Shown here piece by piece: positions 1-8,697 of a DNA stretch of 64,000 nt. The DNA comes from Cellulomonas sp. C5510. Its GTDB lineage: Bacteria; Actinomycetota; Actinomycetes; Actinomycetales; Cellulomonadaceae. A program made the position numbers and the translations under genes. The stretch covers positions 3,472,001 through 3,536,000 of the forward strand of contig NZ_CP081862.1 in NCBI RefSeq assembly GCF_019797765.1, written 5' to 3'. Each line of letters starts with the position of its first letter. Within the stretch, counting starts at the first letter, position 1. The notes under the pieces were generated by a model that saw only the letters and a list, made by a program, of their open reading frames with translations, was not told the origin of the DNA and searched no databases.

Positions 1-330
1 CCGCTCGTCGGCGGCGAGCACGACCTCGAGGTCCAGCACGACCCGCACCTCGGCGCGGTCGCGGCCGGCGTCGGCCACGGCCTCCTCGACGAGCCCGACC
101 ACCCGGGCGAGCGCCCCGACGGTCGGCACGGCCACGGAGAACTCGAGGCGGATGACGTCGGCGCGGGCGGCGGCGAGCGCGATGGCGGTCTCGGAGCCGG
201 GGCGGGACTCCACGGCGTGGACGCCGTAGTCGGGGGTGCCGACGTGGATGTCGGGGCCGGCGACGGTGGTGGTGCCGGGCAGACGGGTGGCGACCGCGGG
301 CGGGCGGTGCAGCAGCACGGACTGAGCCAT
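1..330 (-). CDS. Luciferase-like (LLM) flavin-dependent oxidoreductase, C-terminus outside window (tentative)
   Basis: An open frame on the minus strand starts at the ATG whose complement is 328-330 and runs off the left edge, giving 110 residues. A GAGGA purine run about 7 bases upstream can serve as ribosome site. The stretch that reads VGLVEEAVADAGRDRAEVRV, followed by a hydrophobic strand and an acidic stop-start, resembles the 'ALREAGRDPADV' segment of bacterial luciferase-like monooxygenases. No catalytic residue can be checked because most of the protein is missing. A candidate cysteine-rich leader peptide lies about 70 bases upstream, which would fit a sulfur-scavenging monooxygenase. 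The family call is an inference from a short segment and could be wrong; the open frame itself is clear. Confidence 0.5.
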   Translation of the reverse strand, partial: MAQSVLLHRPPAVATRLPGTTTVAGPDIHVGTPDYGVHAVESRPGSETAIALAAARADVIRLEFSVAVPTVGALARVVGLVEEAVADAGRDRAEVRVVLDLEVVLAADER

Positions 331-403
331 GGGGGTGTCCTCGGGAGGTGAGGCGGGGTGCGCGGCGAGGGCCGTCGGGCCGCGGGCGCGCGAGGTCGTC
401 AGC

Positions 404-433
404 TCAGCGACAACACACCCGGCTCAGGAACAC
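404..433 (-). CDS. Candidate leaderless cysteine-rich leader peptide (VFLSRVCCR)
   Basis: A nine-codon frame starts at GTG (431-433) and stops at TGA (404-406). The product is V/M-F-L-S-R-V-C-C-R. A TACCGT -10 box ends exactly 6 bases before the GTG, so the transcript would begin on the start codon. Short leaderless ORFs with adjacent Cys codons upstream of sulfur genes are known in mycobacteria, where ribosome stalling at Cys codons reports cysteine starvation. Here the next gene is the luciferase-like frame starting at 330. The peptide is too short for coding statistics, so the support is the Cys pair, the Arg ending and the promoter geometry. Confidence 0.4.
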   Translation of the reverse strand: MFLSRVCCR

Positions 434-439
434 GCACGC

Positions 440-469
440 ACGGTAGCCCGGCCCCTCGGGACGGGTCCA
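440..469 (-). promoter_or_regulatory. Promoter for the leader peptide and luciferase-like gene
   Basis: On the minus strand TGGACC (464-469) and TACCGT (440-445) are separated by 18 bases. They match the -35 (TTGACA, 4 of 6) and actinobacterial -10 (TAnnnT) consensus. The expected transcription start falls on the GTG at 433. Apart from this promoter and the leader peptide, I see no gene between 331 and 545. Confidence 0.4.
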
Positions 470-545
470 CGGCACGTCCACATGGCGGGCACCGGTGGAC
501 GTCGGCCGCCGGCGCGGGGTCCGCCCCGACCGGCCGGTCCGGCCG

Positions 546-1241
546 TCAGGAGACGAGCGCCCGCATCACCGACGTGAAGAACCGCAGCCCGTCCGTCCCG
601 CTGCGGGGACCGCGCGCGCCGTCGGGCCCGAAGCCCGCCTCGACCGCGTGCTCGGGGTGCGGCATGAGGCCGACGACGTTGCCGCGGGCGTTGCTGATCC
701 CGGCGATGCCGCGGCGCGACCCGTTGGGGTTGTGGTCCTCGTAGCGGAAGACCACGCGGCCCTCGCCCTCGAGCTCGTCGAGCGTGCGCTCGTCGGCCAC
801 GTACTGCCCGTCCTGGTTCTTGAGCGGGATGGTGATCCGCTCGCCCTGGCGGTACTCGCCCGTCCAGGCCGTGTCCGTGGACTGCACCGACAGCACCTGC
901 TCGCGGCAGACGAAGTGCAGGTGGTCGTTCTTGATCATCGAGCCGGGCAGCAGGTGCGCCTCGGTGAGGACCTGGAACCCGTTGCAGATGCCGAGCACGG
1001 GCATGCCCTTGCCGGCGGCCTCGACGACCTCGCCCATGACGGGAGCGAAGCGGCTGATGGCCCCGGCGCGCAGGTAGTCGCCGTAGGAGAACCCGCCGGG
1101 CAGCACGACCGCGTCGACGCCGTGCAGGTCGGCGTCCGCGTGCCAGAGGGCGACGGGCTCGGCGCCGGCGAGGCGCACGGCCCGCGCGGCGTCCCGGTCG
1201 TCGAGCGTCCCCGGGAAGGTGACGACGCCGATGCGCGTCAT
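546..1241 (-). CDS. purQ: Phosphoribosylformylglycinamidine synthase subunit PurQ (glutaminase)
   Basis: 231 residues, the usual PurQ length, starting [20 protein letters not shown]. This class I glutamine amidotransferase subunit supplies ammonia to PurL for the fourth step of purine synthesis (FGAR to FGAM). The nucleophilic Cys is in [10 protein letters not shown]. The catalytic His/Glu pair is in [10 protein letters not shown] near the C-terminus. The ATG overlaps the TGA of purS by one base (TGATG), so the two are translationally coupled as in other Gram-positive purSQL clusters. PurL is not in the window and may lie elsewhere. A much longer open frame extends upstream, but only this start begins at the conserved N-terminus. 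Confidence 0.96.
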   Translation of the reverse strand: MTRIGVVTFPGTLDDRDAARAVRLAGAEPVALWHADADLHGVDAVVLPGGFSYGDYLRAGAISRFAPVMGEVVEAAGKGMPVLGICNGFQVLTEAHLLPGSMIKNDHLHFVCREQVLSVQSTDTAWTGEYRQGERITIPLKNQDGQYVADERTLDELEGEGRVVFRYEDHNPNGSRRGIAGISNARGNVVGLMPHPEHAVEAGFGPDGARGPRSGTDGLRFFTSVMRALVS

Positions 1242-1528
1242 CAGGCCAGACCCTCCGACGCGACGGTCGCGGCGGCGTCGGCCTCGGAGTCGGCGACCCG
1301 CACCACGTCCTCGATCACCGGGTTGGACAGCACCTGCTCGGCGGCGGCGGCCGCGGCGGCGAGCACCTCGGGGGTGACGGGGCCGTCGACCTCCAGCTCG
1401 AACCGCTTGCCCTGCCGGACGGAGGTGAACTGCCCGAACCCGAGCCGCGGCAGCGCCCCGGCGACGGCCTTGCCCTGCGGGTCGAGGATCTCCGGCTTGG
1501 GCATCACATCGACGACGACTCGTCCCAC
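1241..1528 (-). CDS. purS: Phosphoribosylformylglycinamidine synthase subunit PurS
   Basis: 95 residues with the small PurS fold signature: V-V-V-D-V at the start, LDPQGKAV, and [10 protein letters not shown] in the second half. PurS is the small structural subunit that bridges PurL and PurQ. The start is GTG, with GGGAG about 8 bases upstream (revcomp of 1537-1541). It is the first gene of a purS-purQ pair; the bases upstream to 1651 hold its promoter region. The C-terminal tail after DVVRVADSE is a little long and Ala-rich, which is common in GC-rich genomes. Confidence 0.93.
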   Translation of the reverse strand: MGRVVVDVMPKPEILDPQGKAVAGALPRLGFGQFTSVRQGKRFELEVDGPVTPEVLAAAAAAAEQVLSNPVIEDVVRVADSEADAAATVASEGLA

Positions 1529-1651
1529 GGGTGAGCTCCCTGGTTCGCGGCGGTGGGGGTGGACCCCAGCCTACCGACCGCCGGGGCCGCTCCGGTCCGC
1601 GCGACCGGCAGGCGGGCGGGGGCTCCCGCACACCGCGCGGTCGCGGGGCGG

Positions 1652-2089
1652 TCAGGCCGTCCGCACCACGCCGACGTGCGCCTCGGCCCCGCTGCTGAGG
1701 TACTCCCGGACGGTGCTGGTGCGGCCGTCGCCCAGGTCCGGCGAGTAGCCGACCACCACGACGGCCCAGCCGCGGTCGAGCAGGGCGTCGCGCCAGTCGT
1801 CGTCGTGCTCGGCGACCAGCTCGTCACCGTCCCCGACCCACAGGGTGGCCCACCCGCCTGCCGCGGTGAGCGACGCCCGGTGCCCCGCGACCTCCGTCAG
1901 GCTCGGGTCGGCCGGCGTGCCGAGGCCGAGCGCGGCGACGAGGCGCGTGATCGGGGCGCGCGCAGCGGGGTCCGCGTCGGCGGGGTGCACCACCCAGCAG
2001 GCGACCGGGCGGCCGTCGCGGGGGTGCAGGCCGAGGGTGGTGCGCGCGGCGACACCGCGGGCCTGGCAGACAGGGTGGTGGGGAGGCAT
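1652..2089 (-). CDS. Hypothetical protein, 145 aa
   Basis: Not recognised. The frame starts [20 protein letters not shown] and ends [10 protein letters not shown]. It is soluble, has no membrane segment or signal peptide, and shows no obvious catalytic motif. A hydrophobic strand ([11 protein letters not shown]) near residue 117 and [11 protein letters not shown] suggest an alpha/beta fold. The ATG has no clear Shine-Dalgarno. A TAGCGT -10-like box 8 bases upstream would allow leaderless translation, or a downstream GTG could be used. Codon use matches neighbouring genes, so the frame is probably real. The 149 bases between it and the amidohydrolase show nothing definite. Confidence 0.6.
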   Translation of the reverse strand: MPPHHPVCQARGVAARTTLGLHPRDGRPVACWVVHPADADPAARAPITRLVAALGLGTPADPSLTEVAGHRASLTAAGGWATLWVGDGDELVAEHDDDWRDALLDRGWAVVVVGYSPDLGDGRTSTVREYLSSGAEAHVGVVRTA

Positions 2090-2238
2090 CGCTCCCGACG
2101 CTACGTCCGGGTCCCGGGCCACGTGCCGGGCCGTCTGGGTGCTGCCACCCGTCGGCAGGAGATCGACGCACGACGGCGGGCGCAGGCCTCGCCGACGGCT
2201 CCCCCGCGCGCCCGCGGCCCGGCGGCCCGGCGACGCCG

Positions 2239-3720
2239 TCACAGCTCCCGGTGCGTCCAGCGCCCCGCGAGCAGCGTCCCGGCGACCGGCAGCTCCCGCA
2301 GCCCGGTCGACGTGGAGAGCGGGTCGACGTCGAGCACCGCCAGGTCGGCGGGCGCCCCGACGGCGAGCGTCAGCGGCTGCCCGTCGGTGGACGCGCGCAG
2401 GGCGGTCAGCAGGTCGAGCCGCTGCTCCGGGTGCCACGGCTCGCGTCCGTCGCGGGTGCGCTCCACCGCCGCCGCCACCGCGATCCACGGGTCGAGCGGC
2501 GACACGGGGGCGTCCGAGCCGAGCGCGAGCCGCACCCCGGCGGCGGCCAGGGTGGCGAACGGGAAGGCGCGGTGCGTCCGGCCGGCCCAGTGGCGGTCGG
2601 CGACGTCCCGGTCGTCCACGGCGTGCTCGGGCTGGACGGACGCGACGACGTCGAGCGCGACGAAGCGGGCGACGTCGTCGTCGACCAGCAGCTGGGCGTG
2701 CTCCACCGAGCCGCGCGCGCCGGAGGCCTCGAACGCGTCGAGGGCGAGGGTGTTCGCGTGGTCCCCGATCGCGTGGATCGCGCACGTGAGGCCCTTGCGG
2801 TGGGCGTGCGTCATGAGGGGGACGAGGTGCTCCGGCGGCACGGACAGCACGCCGTGGGCGTCCGGCCCGCTGAGCCCCGGGTAGGGGTCGTGGCAGTAGG
2901 CGGTGCGGGTGTTGAGCGAGCCGTCCGTGACGACCTTGAGCGGCCCCTGCTGCAGCAGGCCGCCGGTGCCGACGACGACGTCGCCCGTGCGCAGCTCCTC
3001 GGCGAGCACGCGGTCGAGGAACGGCTCCCAGACCCCGGCGCGGACGCGCAGGGAGTCGAACCCGCCCGCCGTGCGGCGCCGCCACGGCCCGAGGTTCTCG
3101 GTGATCTCGTAGTCGACCACCCCGACCACGCCGCGCCGGGCGGCCGCGCGCGCCGCGTCGGCGACCCAGGCGTCCGCCACCTCGTCGGGCACCTGGTCGA
3201 CGACGGCGGTCAGCGGCAGCCACTCCGACTCGCGCAGCAGGCCGGTGGGGTGCGCCGGCACGCCCGCGTACCGCAGCCCGGCGGTGCTGAACCAGGCGCA
3301 GTGCAGGTCGGCGGACACGAGGATCACGGGGGTGTCCCCGACAGCCTCGTCCAGCAGCGCGGACGTCGGCTCGTCCGGCCACAGCCCGTCGCGGAACCCG
3401 TAGCCCACCAGCGCGGTGCCGGGCAGCATCACGGTCGCGGCGAGGCGGTCGGTGACCAGGCGGACCGCGTGCGCGGCGGACGTGGCGGCCGAGACGTCGA
3501 GGCGCTGGCGGGCGAGCGCCCACTGCGTCAGGTGGGTGTGCTGGTCCCAGAGCCCCGGTACGACGGTGCGCCCGTCCAGGTCGACCTGCTCGACGCCGGC
3601 TCCGGCCGTGCGGGCGACGTCCGGCCCCACGGCGTGCACCCGCCCGTCGCGCAGCAGCACGTCGACGGTGCGGGCGGCGCCGAGCAGGCGCGCACGGGTG
3701 AGGACGAGCGGTCGGGACAT
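2239..3720 (-). CDS. YtcJ-type amidohydrolase (Amidohydro_3 family)
   Basis: 493 residues starting MSRPLVLTRARLLGAARTVD, with GGAG five bases before the ATG. The order is an N-terminal composite beta domain, then VPGLWDQHTHL with the HxH metal pair at about 61-63. Later come CAIHAIGDHAN, SVEHAQ and a LGSDAPVSPLDPW segment carrying the conserved Asp of the TIM barrel. This fits the YtcJ / N-substituted formamide deformylase-like branch of metal-dependent amidohydrolases. The real substrate is unknown. It is cytoplasmic and seems to be transcribed alone or with the upstream PaiB-like gene, whose stop lies 40 bases before this start. Confidence 0.88.
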   Translation of the reverse strand: MSRPLVLTRARLLGAARTVDVLLRDGRVHAVGPDVARTAGAGVEQVDLDGRTVVPGLWDQHTHLTQWALARQRLDVSAATSAAHAVRLVTDRLAATVMLPGTALVGYGFRDGLWPDEPTSALLDEAVGDTPVILVSADLHCAWFSTAGLRYAGVPAHPTGLLRESEWLPLTAVVDQVPDEVADAWVADAARAAARRGVVGVVDYEITENLGPWRRRTAGGFDSLRVRAGVWEPFLDRVLAEELRTGDVVVGTGGLLQQGPLKVVTDGSLNTRTAYCHDPYPGLSGPDAHGVLSVPPEHLVPLMTHAHRKGLTCAIHAIGDHANTLALDAFEASGARGSVEHAQLLVDDDVARFVALDVVASVQPEHAVDDRDVADRHWAGRTHRAFPFATLAAAGVRLALGSDAPVSPLDPWIAVAAAVERTRDGREPWHPEQRLDLLTALRASTDGQPLTLAVGAPADLAVLDVDPLSTSTGLRELPVAGTLLAGRWTHREL

Positions 3721-3760
3721 GGGACTCCGTTCGGTGCGGCGGGCGGGCGCCCGCGGGGCG

Positions 3761-4564
3761 TCAACCCTGGTCGGGTCGGCGGGATGGTCGGCGGCCGAGC
3801 TCCGCACGCATCGCGGCGGCGAGCCCCGGGTTGGCGTAGTGCGGGTCGTCCTCGAGCGCGGCGGCGACGCGCTCGGCGACCTCGCGCGGCTTGTCCTGGC
3901 TGAGCTTCGCCTTGCCCTGCCAGCGGGTGACACGCATCCGGAACCCCACGGCGCCGGGCGCGATCCGGCGCGCGTACCCCTCGACGTCGGGCATCCGGAC
4001 GGGGTCGGGCATCGGCGCCTCGTACCGGTCGACGGTCGCGCCCATGACGGCGTACGACTCCTCGGGGCCGAGCAGCTCGAGCGTCCCGTAGAGGTGCACG
4101 GCCACGTAGTTCCAGGTGGGCACCGCGGGGGCGTAGCCGTACCAGCCCGGGGAGACGTAGCCGTACGGGCCCTCGACCACGAGCAGGTGCTCCCGGGTGC
4201 CGTCGACCTCGTGCAGCTGCTCGTCCGGGCGCCCGAGGTGGCTCAGCACGCTCAGCGGCGCCGCGGGGACGGTGAACCGGTCCGGCAGGGCACGCGCGTG
4301 CCGTCCGGACCGGCGCGGGGCGGCGGGCTGCGGGTCGGCCGGGTCGGCCGGCTCGGCCGGCTCGACCCCGTCGGCCGCGGCGTCCCTCCGCGCACCCGGG
4401 TCTTCCCCCGGAGCCCCCTCCTCCAGCAGGATCGGCACGTGCGACGCGACCGGCCCGTCGGCGGTCGCCGACACCAGGGTCGCCCAGCCGTGCTCCCGCA
4501 CGAGGTCCCGCACGCGCGCCTCGTCGGTCAGCACGTAGTCCTGGGTGTGGATCACGTGCCCCAT
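3761..4564 (-). CDS. PaiB-family FMN-binding regulator with internal low-complexity insert
   Basis: 267 residues, against about 205-210 for usual PaiB-family FMN-binding proteins. The family signature is clear: DLVREHGWATLVS near residue 20, SHVPILLEE, GYVSPGWYG, WNYVAVHLYGTLE, and KLSQDKP near the C-terminus. The extra length is an Asp/Pro/Arg-rich insert at roughly residues 50-95 (AEPADPADPQPAAP), between two core strands of the split barrel. PaiB was described in Bacillus as a negative regulator of sporulation and protease genes; the biochemical role is mostly unknown. The start at MGHVIHTQDY agrees with the family N-terminus. It is divergent from the peptide-transport operon across a 160-base intergenic region. 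Confidence 0.85.
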   Translation of the reverse strand: MGHVIHTQDYVLTDEARVRDLVREHGWATLVSATADGPVASHVPILLEEGAPGEDPGARRDAAADGVEPAEPADPADPQPAAPRRSGRHARALPDRFTVPAAPLSVLSHLGRPDEQLHEVDGTREHLLVVEGPYGYVSPGWYGYAPAVPTWNYVAVHLYGTLELLGPEESYAVMGATVDRYEAPMPDPVRMPDVEGYARRIAPGAVGFRMRVTRWQGKAKLSQDKPREVAERVAAALEDDPHYANPGLAAAMRAELGRRPSRRPDQG

Positions 4565-4601
4565 GCAACCACCGCGACCGGCCCGGGCGGCAGCACCGTC
4601 G

Positions 4602-4614
4602 CGTGTCGGACACG
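4602..4614. promoter_or_regulatory. 13-base palindrome CGTGTC-G-GACACG, candidate operator
   Basis: A perfect inverted repeat with 6-base arms around one central base lies in the divergent region between the PaiB-like gene (start 4564) and the peptide-binding lipoprotein gene (start 4725). It is followed by an AT-rich stretch (TTAAAGATTCATTTCCTACTG) that is unusual for this genome and is the likely promoter zone. A TTGACG box near 4655 could serve the plus-strand operon. Which protein binds is unknown; the GbsR-like regulator in the operon or the PaiB-like protein are the natural guesses. Confidence 0.35.
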
Positions 4615-4724
4615 TTAAAGATTCATTTCCTACTGAACTTTCAGCACTCACCCTATTGACGGGTCGTCGGTCCCCAGGGTCGACTGAGCCACCCCCGAGG
4701 CACCCCCGGATGTGGAGGCTCCCC

Positions 4725-6338
4725 ATGAACTCGACGCGACCCCGGCTGCTGGCCGGAGCCCTCGCGCTCTCCCTGACCCTGGCCGCGTGCAGCGGCGGCG
4801 GCGGGTCCGACGACGACGCCTCCACCGCGGCCGGCGGCGGTGGCGCGATCAGCGTGGGCGTCACCGACCCGGCGCAGATCATCCCCGGCCGCCAGACCGT
4901 CGCCTACGACTTCAGCATGGCCGTGTGGTCGTCGCTGACCTGGGCGGACGACGCGGGCGAGCTGACGATGCTGGCCGCCGAGTCGGTGGAGTCCGACGAC
5001 GCGACGACCTGGACCATCACGCTCGAGGACGGCTGGACGTTCCACGACGGCGCCCCGGTGACCGCCCAGGACTACGTCGACTCCTGGAACGCCGTGGCGT
5101 ACGGCCCGAACGCGTTCGAGAACACCGGCCAGCTCGCGAACATCGTGGGCTACGCCGACCTCAACCCCGCCGAGGGCGAGCCGACGACCACCGAGATGTC
5201 GGGCCTGACGGTGGTGGACGACCTCACGTTCACCGTCGAGCTCACCGGCCCCGACGGGCAGTTCCCCCTGCAGCTCAGCCAGGGCCAGACCGCGATGTAC
5301 CCGATGCCGGCCTCCGCCGCCGACGACTTCGAGGCGTACAACCGGCACCCTGTGGGCAACGGTCCGTTCGCGCTGACGGACGACTACGTCGAGAACGAGC
5401 CCCTGGTGGTCGAGCGGTACGAGGACTACCAGGGCCCCGCGCCGTCGGTGGACCGGATCAGCTTCGTGCCCTACGCCGACACCACGACCGCCTACACCGA
5501 CGTGCAGGCCGGCAACCTCGACGTGGTCGGCGTGCCGGCGTCCCGCCTCCAGCAGGCGCCCGCGGACTTCGGCGACCGGCTGTACTCGTTCGAGGCCCCG
5601 GGGATCTCCTACCTCGGCCTGCCGCTGTGGGACGAGCGCTACTCCGACATCCGGGTGCGCCAGGCGATCTCGATGGCGATCGACCGGGAGACCATCGACG
5701 AGGTCATCTACGGCGGCACCTTCACGCCCGCCACCGCGCTGACCCCGGCCGTCGAGGCGGGCACGCCGGAGGGGATCTGCGGCGAGCTGTGCGAGTACGA
5801 CCCCGACGCCGCGAAGGCCCTGCTCGACGAGGCCGGCGGGTTCGACGGCACCATCGACATCTACTACCCCGGCGGCATCGGCCTGGACGAGCTGTACACC
5901 GCGATCGCCAACCAGCTGCGGCAGAACCTCGGCGTCGAGTCGGTCGCCACGCCCAGCACCGACTGGGCGGAGTTCTACGAGACCCGCCTGAACGGCGACG
6001 TCGACGGGCCGTTCTTCTCCCGCTGGGGCGCGCTGTACCCCAGCCAGCAGAACACGCTGCGGGCGTTCTACGTCGAGGACGGCGGCTGCGCCAACTGCAT
6101 CCCGTACTACGAGCCCGAGGTCGCCGAGCTCATCGCGACGGCCGACGCCCAGGTCGACGCCGCGGACGCGGCCGACGCCTACGCCGCGGTGCAGGAGCGG
6201 ATCATGGAGGACTTCCCGGCCCCGCCGCTGTTCTTCGAGACCTACTCCTACGTGACGTCGGAGCGCGTCGCGGACCTGCCGACGTCGGCCGTCGGCAACC
6301 CGACGTACGCCGCCGTGACGCTGGCCGAGGGCGCATGA
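4725..6338 (+). CDS. ABC transporter peptide-binding lipoprotein (SBP_bac_5 family)
   Basis: 537 residues starting MNSTRPRLLAGALALSLTLA, with the lipobox LAAC at about residues 18-21. GGAGG stands six bases before this ATG. A 25-residue Asp/Gly/Ser linker leads into a periplasmic-binding fold of the OppA/DppA class (DGWTFHDGAPVTAQDYVDSW, VRQAISMAIDR, FFSRWGALYP). It should capture an oligopeptide outside the membrane and pass it to the two permeases downstream. It is the first gene of a seven-gene operon; its TGA overlaps the next ATG (ATGA). Ligand cannot be read from the sequence. An upstream extension of the frame lacks a signal peptide and was not used. Confidence 0.93.
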   Translation: MNSTRPRLLAGALALSLTLAACSGGGGSDDDASTAAGGGGAISVGVTDPAQIIPGRQTVAYDFSMAVWSSLTWADDAGELTMLAAESVESDDATTWTITLEDGWTFHDGAPVTAQDYVDSWNAVAYGPNAFENTGQLANIVGYADLNPAEGEPTTTEMSGLTVVDDLTFTVELTGPDGQFPLQLSQGQTAMYPMPASAADDFEAYNRHPVGNGPFALTDDYVENEPLVVERYEDYQGPAPSVDRISFVPYADTTTAYTDVQAGNLDVVGVPASRLQQAPADFGDRLYSFEAPGISYLGLPLWDERYSDIRVRQAISMAIDRETIDEVIYGGTFTPATALTPAVEAGTPEGICGELCEYDPDAAKALLDEAGGFDGTIDIYYPGGIGLDELYTAIANQLRQNLGVESVATPSTDWAEFYETRLNGDVDGPFFSRWGALYPSQQNTLRAFYVEDGGCANCIPYYEPEVAELIATADAQVDAADAADAYAAVQERIMEDFPAPPLFFETYSYVTSERVADLPTSAVGNPTYAAVTLAEGA

Positions 6339-7774
6339 GCCGGCGCACCACCGGCGCGGCGGGCTCGCTCGAGGACGTCCTCGAGCGGGTCCGCCGCGTC
6401 CCTCCCCTGCACGACTTCCCCGGCGTCGACGCGCTGCTCGCGTGGTTCGACACCCTGGCGGACGACCACCCCGGGCTGGTGCGGCGCCGCCGCATCGGGA
6501 CGTCCCGGCTCGGCGAGCCGCTGTGGTCGTACGCCGTCGGCCACGGCCCGCGCCGCCAGCTGCTGTTCGCCGGCGTGCACCCCAACGAGCCGATCGGGTT
6601 CCGCACGCTGCAGCACCTGGCCGCCGAGCTGGTGGCCGACGAGGAGCTGCGGGAGGCGAGCGCGTCGACCTGGCACCTCGTGCCGTGCATCGACCCGGAC
6701 GGCACCCGCCTGAACGAGGGCTGGTTCGGTGAGCCGGGCGACCGCACCACGTACGCGCGCCGGTTCTACCGCCCGGCCCCGGACGAGCAGGTCGAGTGGT
6801 CGTTCCCGTTCGCGCACCGCGACGCCTGGTTCGACGCCGTGATCCCCGAGACGCAGGCGCTGATGCGGCTCATCGACGACGTGCGGCCCGAGCTCATGAT
6901 GTCGCTGCACAACGCGGAGATGGGCGGCGTCTACTACTACCTCAGCGAGGACGTGCCCGGCGTCGTGCCCGCCCTGCACGCGGTGCCCCGGGCGCTGGGC
7001 CTGCCGCTCGACACCGGCGAGCCCGAGTCGCCCTCGCTGCGCCGCATGGCACCGGCGGTCTACTGGGCGATGTCGACGCGCGACGAGTACGAGTACCTCG
7101 AGTCCCTCGGCCTGGACGCGGCGTCGATGGTCGGCGGGGAGTCCTCCGCCGCCTACGCCGCGCGGTACGGGACGGTCAGCCTGGTCGCGGAGCTGCCCTA
7201 CTGGTCGCACCCGCTGGCCGAGGACGACACCCCGACCTCGGCCGACTACGCGGACGTCGTGCGGGCCAAGGGCGAGGCGCTGGTCGGGCTCGGCGCCGCA
7301 CTCGCCGGGCTGCTGGACGAGGCCCGGCCGGACCTGACGGTGCGCACGCCCTTCCTGCGGGCCAGCGAGGCGTTCGTCCCGATGATGTCGACGTCCGGCC
7401 GCACCGAGATCGCGCGCGCCGCGCAGCCCGGGACGTCACGCCCGGCCACCGCCGCCGAGGTGTTCAGCACCGAGGACGTCGTGCGGTGCTTCCGGCTGCG
7501 GTTCGGCGGGATGCTGCTGCGCGCGCTCGACGCCGAGGTGTCGGCGGGCATCGCCACGGCGCGGGTGCGCCGGGTGCTGGACCGCGGGCGCGCGCTGTAC
7601 GAGGAGTGGGTCGCGGAGGCCGAGGGCGTCACCGGCGTGCAGGTGCTGCCGGTCGAGAAGCTGGTGGGCGTGCAGTACGGCGCGGCGCTGGCGACCGTGC
7701 GGGGCCTGGCGGACCGGGCGGCCGGCGCCGTCCCGGCCGGCACGGCGGCCGGCGGCGCGGGCGGTGGCCGGTGA
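6335..7774 (+). CDS. M14-family zinc carboxypeptidase, cytoplasmic
   Basis: 479 residues, start overlapping the lipoprotein stop by four bases. The zinc-ligand pattern of the M14 family is present: HPNE at about 82-85 (His and Glu) and SLHNAEMGG with the third His near 192. The catalytic Glu is probably in LVAELPYW. After the catalytic domain there is an Ala/Arg-rich helical C-terminal region. There is no signal peptide, so it should act on peptides after import. Its place between the binding protein and the permeases supports a role in trimming the imported substrate. M14 relatives include murein-peptide amidases (MpaA type) that cut gamma-D-glutamyl bonds. That activity is possible here but not shown. 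Confidence 0.87.
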   Translation: MSRRTTGAAGSLEDVLERVRRVPPLHDFPGVDALLAWFDTLADDHPGLVRRRRIGTSRLGEPLWSYAVGHGPRRQLLFAGVHPNEPIGFRTLQHLAAELVADEELREASASTWHLVPCIDPDGTRLNEGWFGEPGDRTTYARRFYRPAPDEQVEWSFPFAHRDAWFDAVIPETQALMRLIDDVRPELMMSLHNAEMGGVYYYLSEDVPGVVPALHAVPRALGLPLDTGEPESPSLRRMAPAVYWAMSTRDEYEYLESLGLDAASMVGGESSAAYAARYGTVSLVAELPYWSHPLAEDDTPTSADYADVVRAKGEALVGLGAALAGLLDEARPDLTVRTPFLRASEAFVPMMSTSGRTEIARAAQPGTSRPATAAEVFSTEDVVRCFRLRFGGMLLRALDAEVSAGIATARVRRVLDRGRALYEEWVAEAEGVTGVQVLPVEKLVGVQYGAALATVRGLADRAAGAVPAGTAAGGAGGGR

Positions 7775-8697
7775 GCCGCTACCTCGTCCGGCGCGTCGCC
7801 GAGCTCGTCCTGGTGTTCCTCGGCGTCACGCTCATCATCTACCTCATGGTGTTCGCCCTGCCGGGCGACCCGATCCAGGCGCTCGGCGGCGACCGCCCGC
7901 TGCCCCCGAACGTCGTGGCGGAGCTCCGCGAGCGCTACCACCTCGACGAGCCGGTGCTCCAGCAGTACGCCCGCTACCTCGGCGGCCTGGTGCAGGGCGA
8001 CCTGGGGACGAACTTCCAGGGCCAGTCGGTCGGCGAGCGCATGTCGCTGCGCTGGCCGGTCACCATCACCCTGGCACTGACCGCCTGGGGCATCGAGGTC
8101 GTGCTCGGCGTCCTGCTCGGCCTGCTCGCGGGCCTGCGGCGCGGGCGCACCGCGGACCGGCTCGTGCTGGCCGGGACGATCCTCGCGACCAGCATCCCGG
8201 TGTTCGTCGTCGCGGTGTCCGCCCAGCTCCTGTTCGGCGTGCGGCTCGGCTGGTTCCCGGTCGCCGGCACGACCGCCGGCTGGCCGACCTCGTACCTGCT
8301 GCCCGCCCTCGTCATCGCGGTGTTCGGCCTGGCGTCCGTGACCCGGCTGATGCGCGGCAGCGTCGTCGACACCCTCCAGTCCGACTTCGTGCGGACGCTG
8401 TGGGCCAAGGGCCTGCGGCGGCGGGAGGTCGTCGGCGTCCACGTGATGCGCAACTCCGCCATCCCGGTGCTGACGTTCCTCGCGATCGACCTCGGCTACC
8501 TGCTCGGCGGGACCGTCGTCGTCGAGGGCGTGTTCAACCTGCCGGGCGTCGGGAACCTGCTGTTCCAGGCGATCCGCACCCACGAGGGCCCGACGGTGGT
8601 GGGCGTCTCCACGGCGCTGATCATCGTGTTCCTGCTGACGAACCTCGTCGTGGACCTGCTGTCGTCCGTGCTCGACCCGAGGATCCGCCATGAGTGA
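7771..8697 (+). CDS. Peptide ABC transporter permease (DppB type)
   Basis: 308 residues, GTG start overlapping the peptidase stop (GTGA). It begins SRYLVRRVAELVLVFLGVTL, the usual first membrane helix of DppB/OppB permeases. The extracellular loop contains LPGDPI. A later segment, VRTLWAKGLRRREVVGVHVMRN, is the EAA-type loop that touches the ATPase. About six membrane spans are visible. It forms the inner-membrane channel with the next gene. The start was chosen because it begins exactly at the family N-terminus, although the frame is open far upstream. Confidence 0.93.
   Translation: MSRYLVRRVAELVLVFLGVTLIIYLMVFALPGDPIQALGGDRPLPPNVVAELRERYHLDEPVLQQYARYLGGLVQGDLGTNFQGQSVGERMSLRWPVTITLALTAWGIEVVLGVLLGLLAGLRRGRTADRLVLAGTILATSIPVFVVAVSAQLLFGVRLGWFPVAGTTAGWPTSYLLPALVIAVFGLASVTRLMRGSVVDTLQSDFVRTLWAKGLRRREVVGVHVMRNSAIPVLTFLAIDLGYLLGGTVVVEGVFNLPGVGNLLFQAIRTHEGPTVVGVSTALIIVFLLTNLVVDLLSSVLDPRIRHE

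Noticed and set aside
495..1748. Long plus-strand frame opposite purQ/purS
   Set aside because: It is an antisense shadow of purQ and purS with Arg/Ala-rich, repetitive sequence. High GC content creates many such frames; purQ and purS have clear family motifs.
4712..6334. Upstream extension of the M14 peptidase frame
   Set aside because: The extension is an Arg-rich out-of-frame reading of the lipoprotein gene. The ATGA overlap at 6335 gives the true start.
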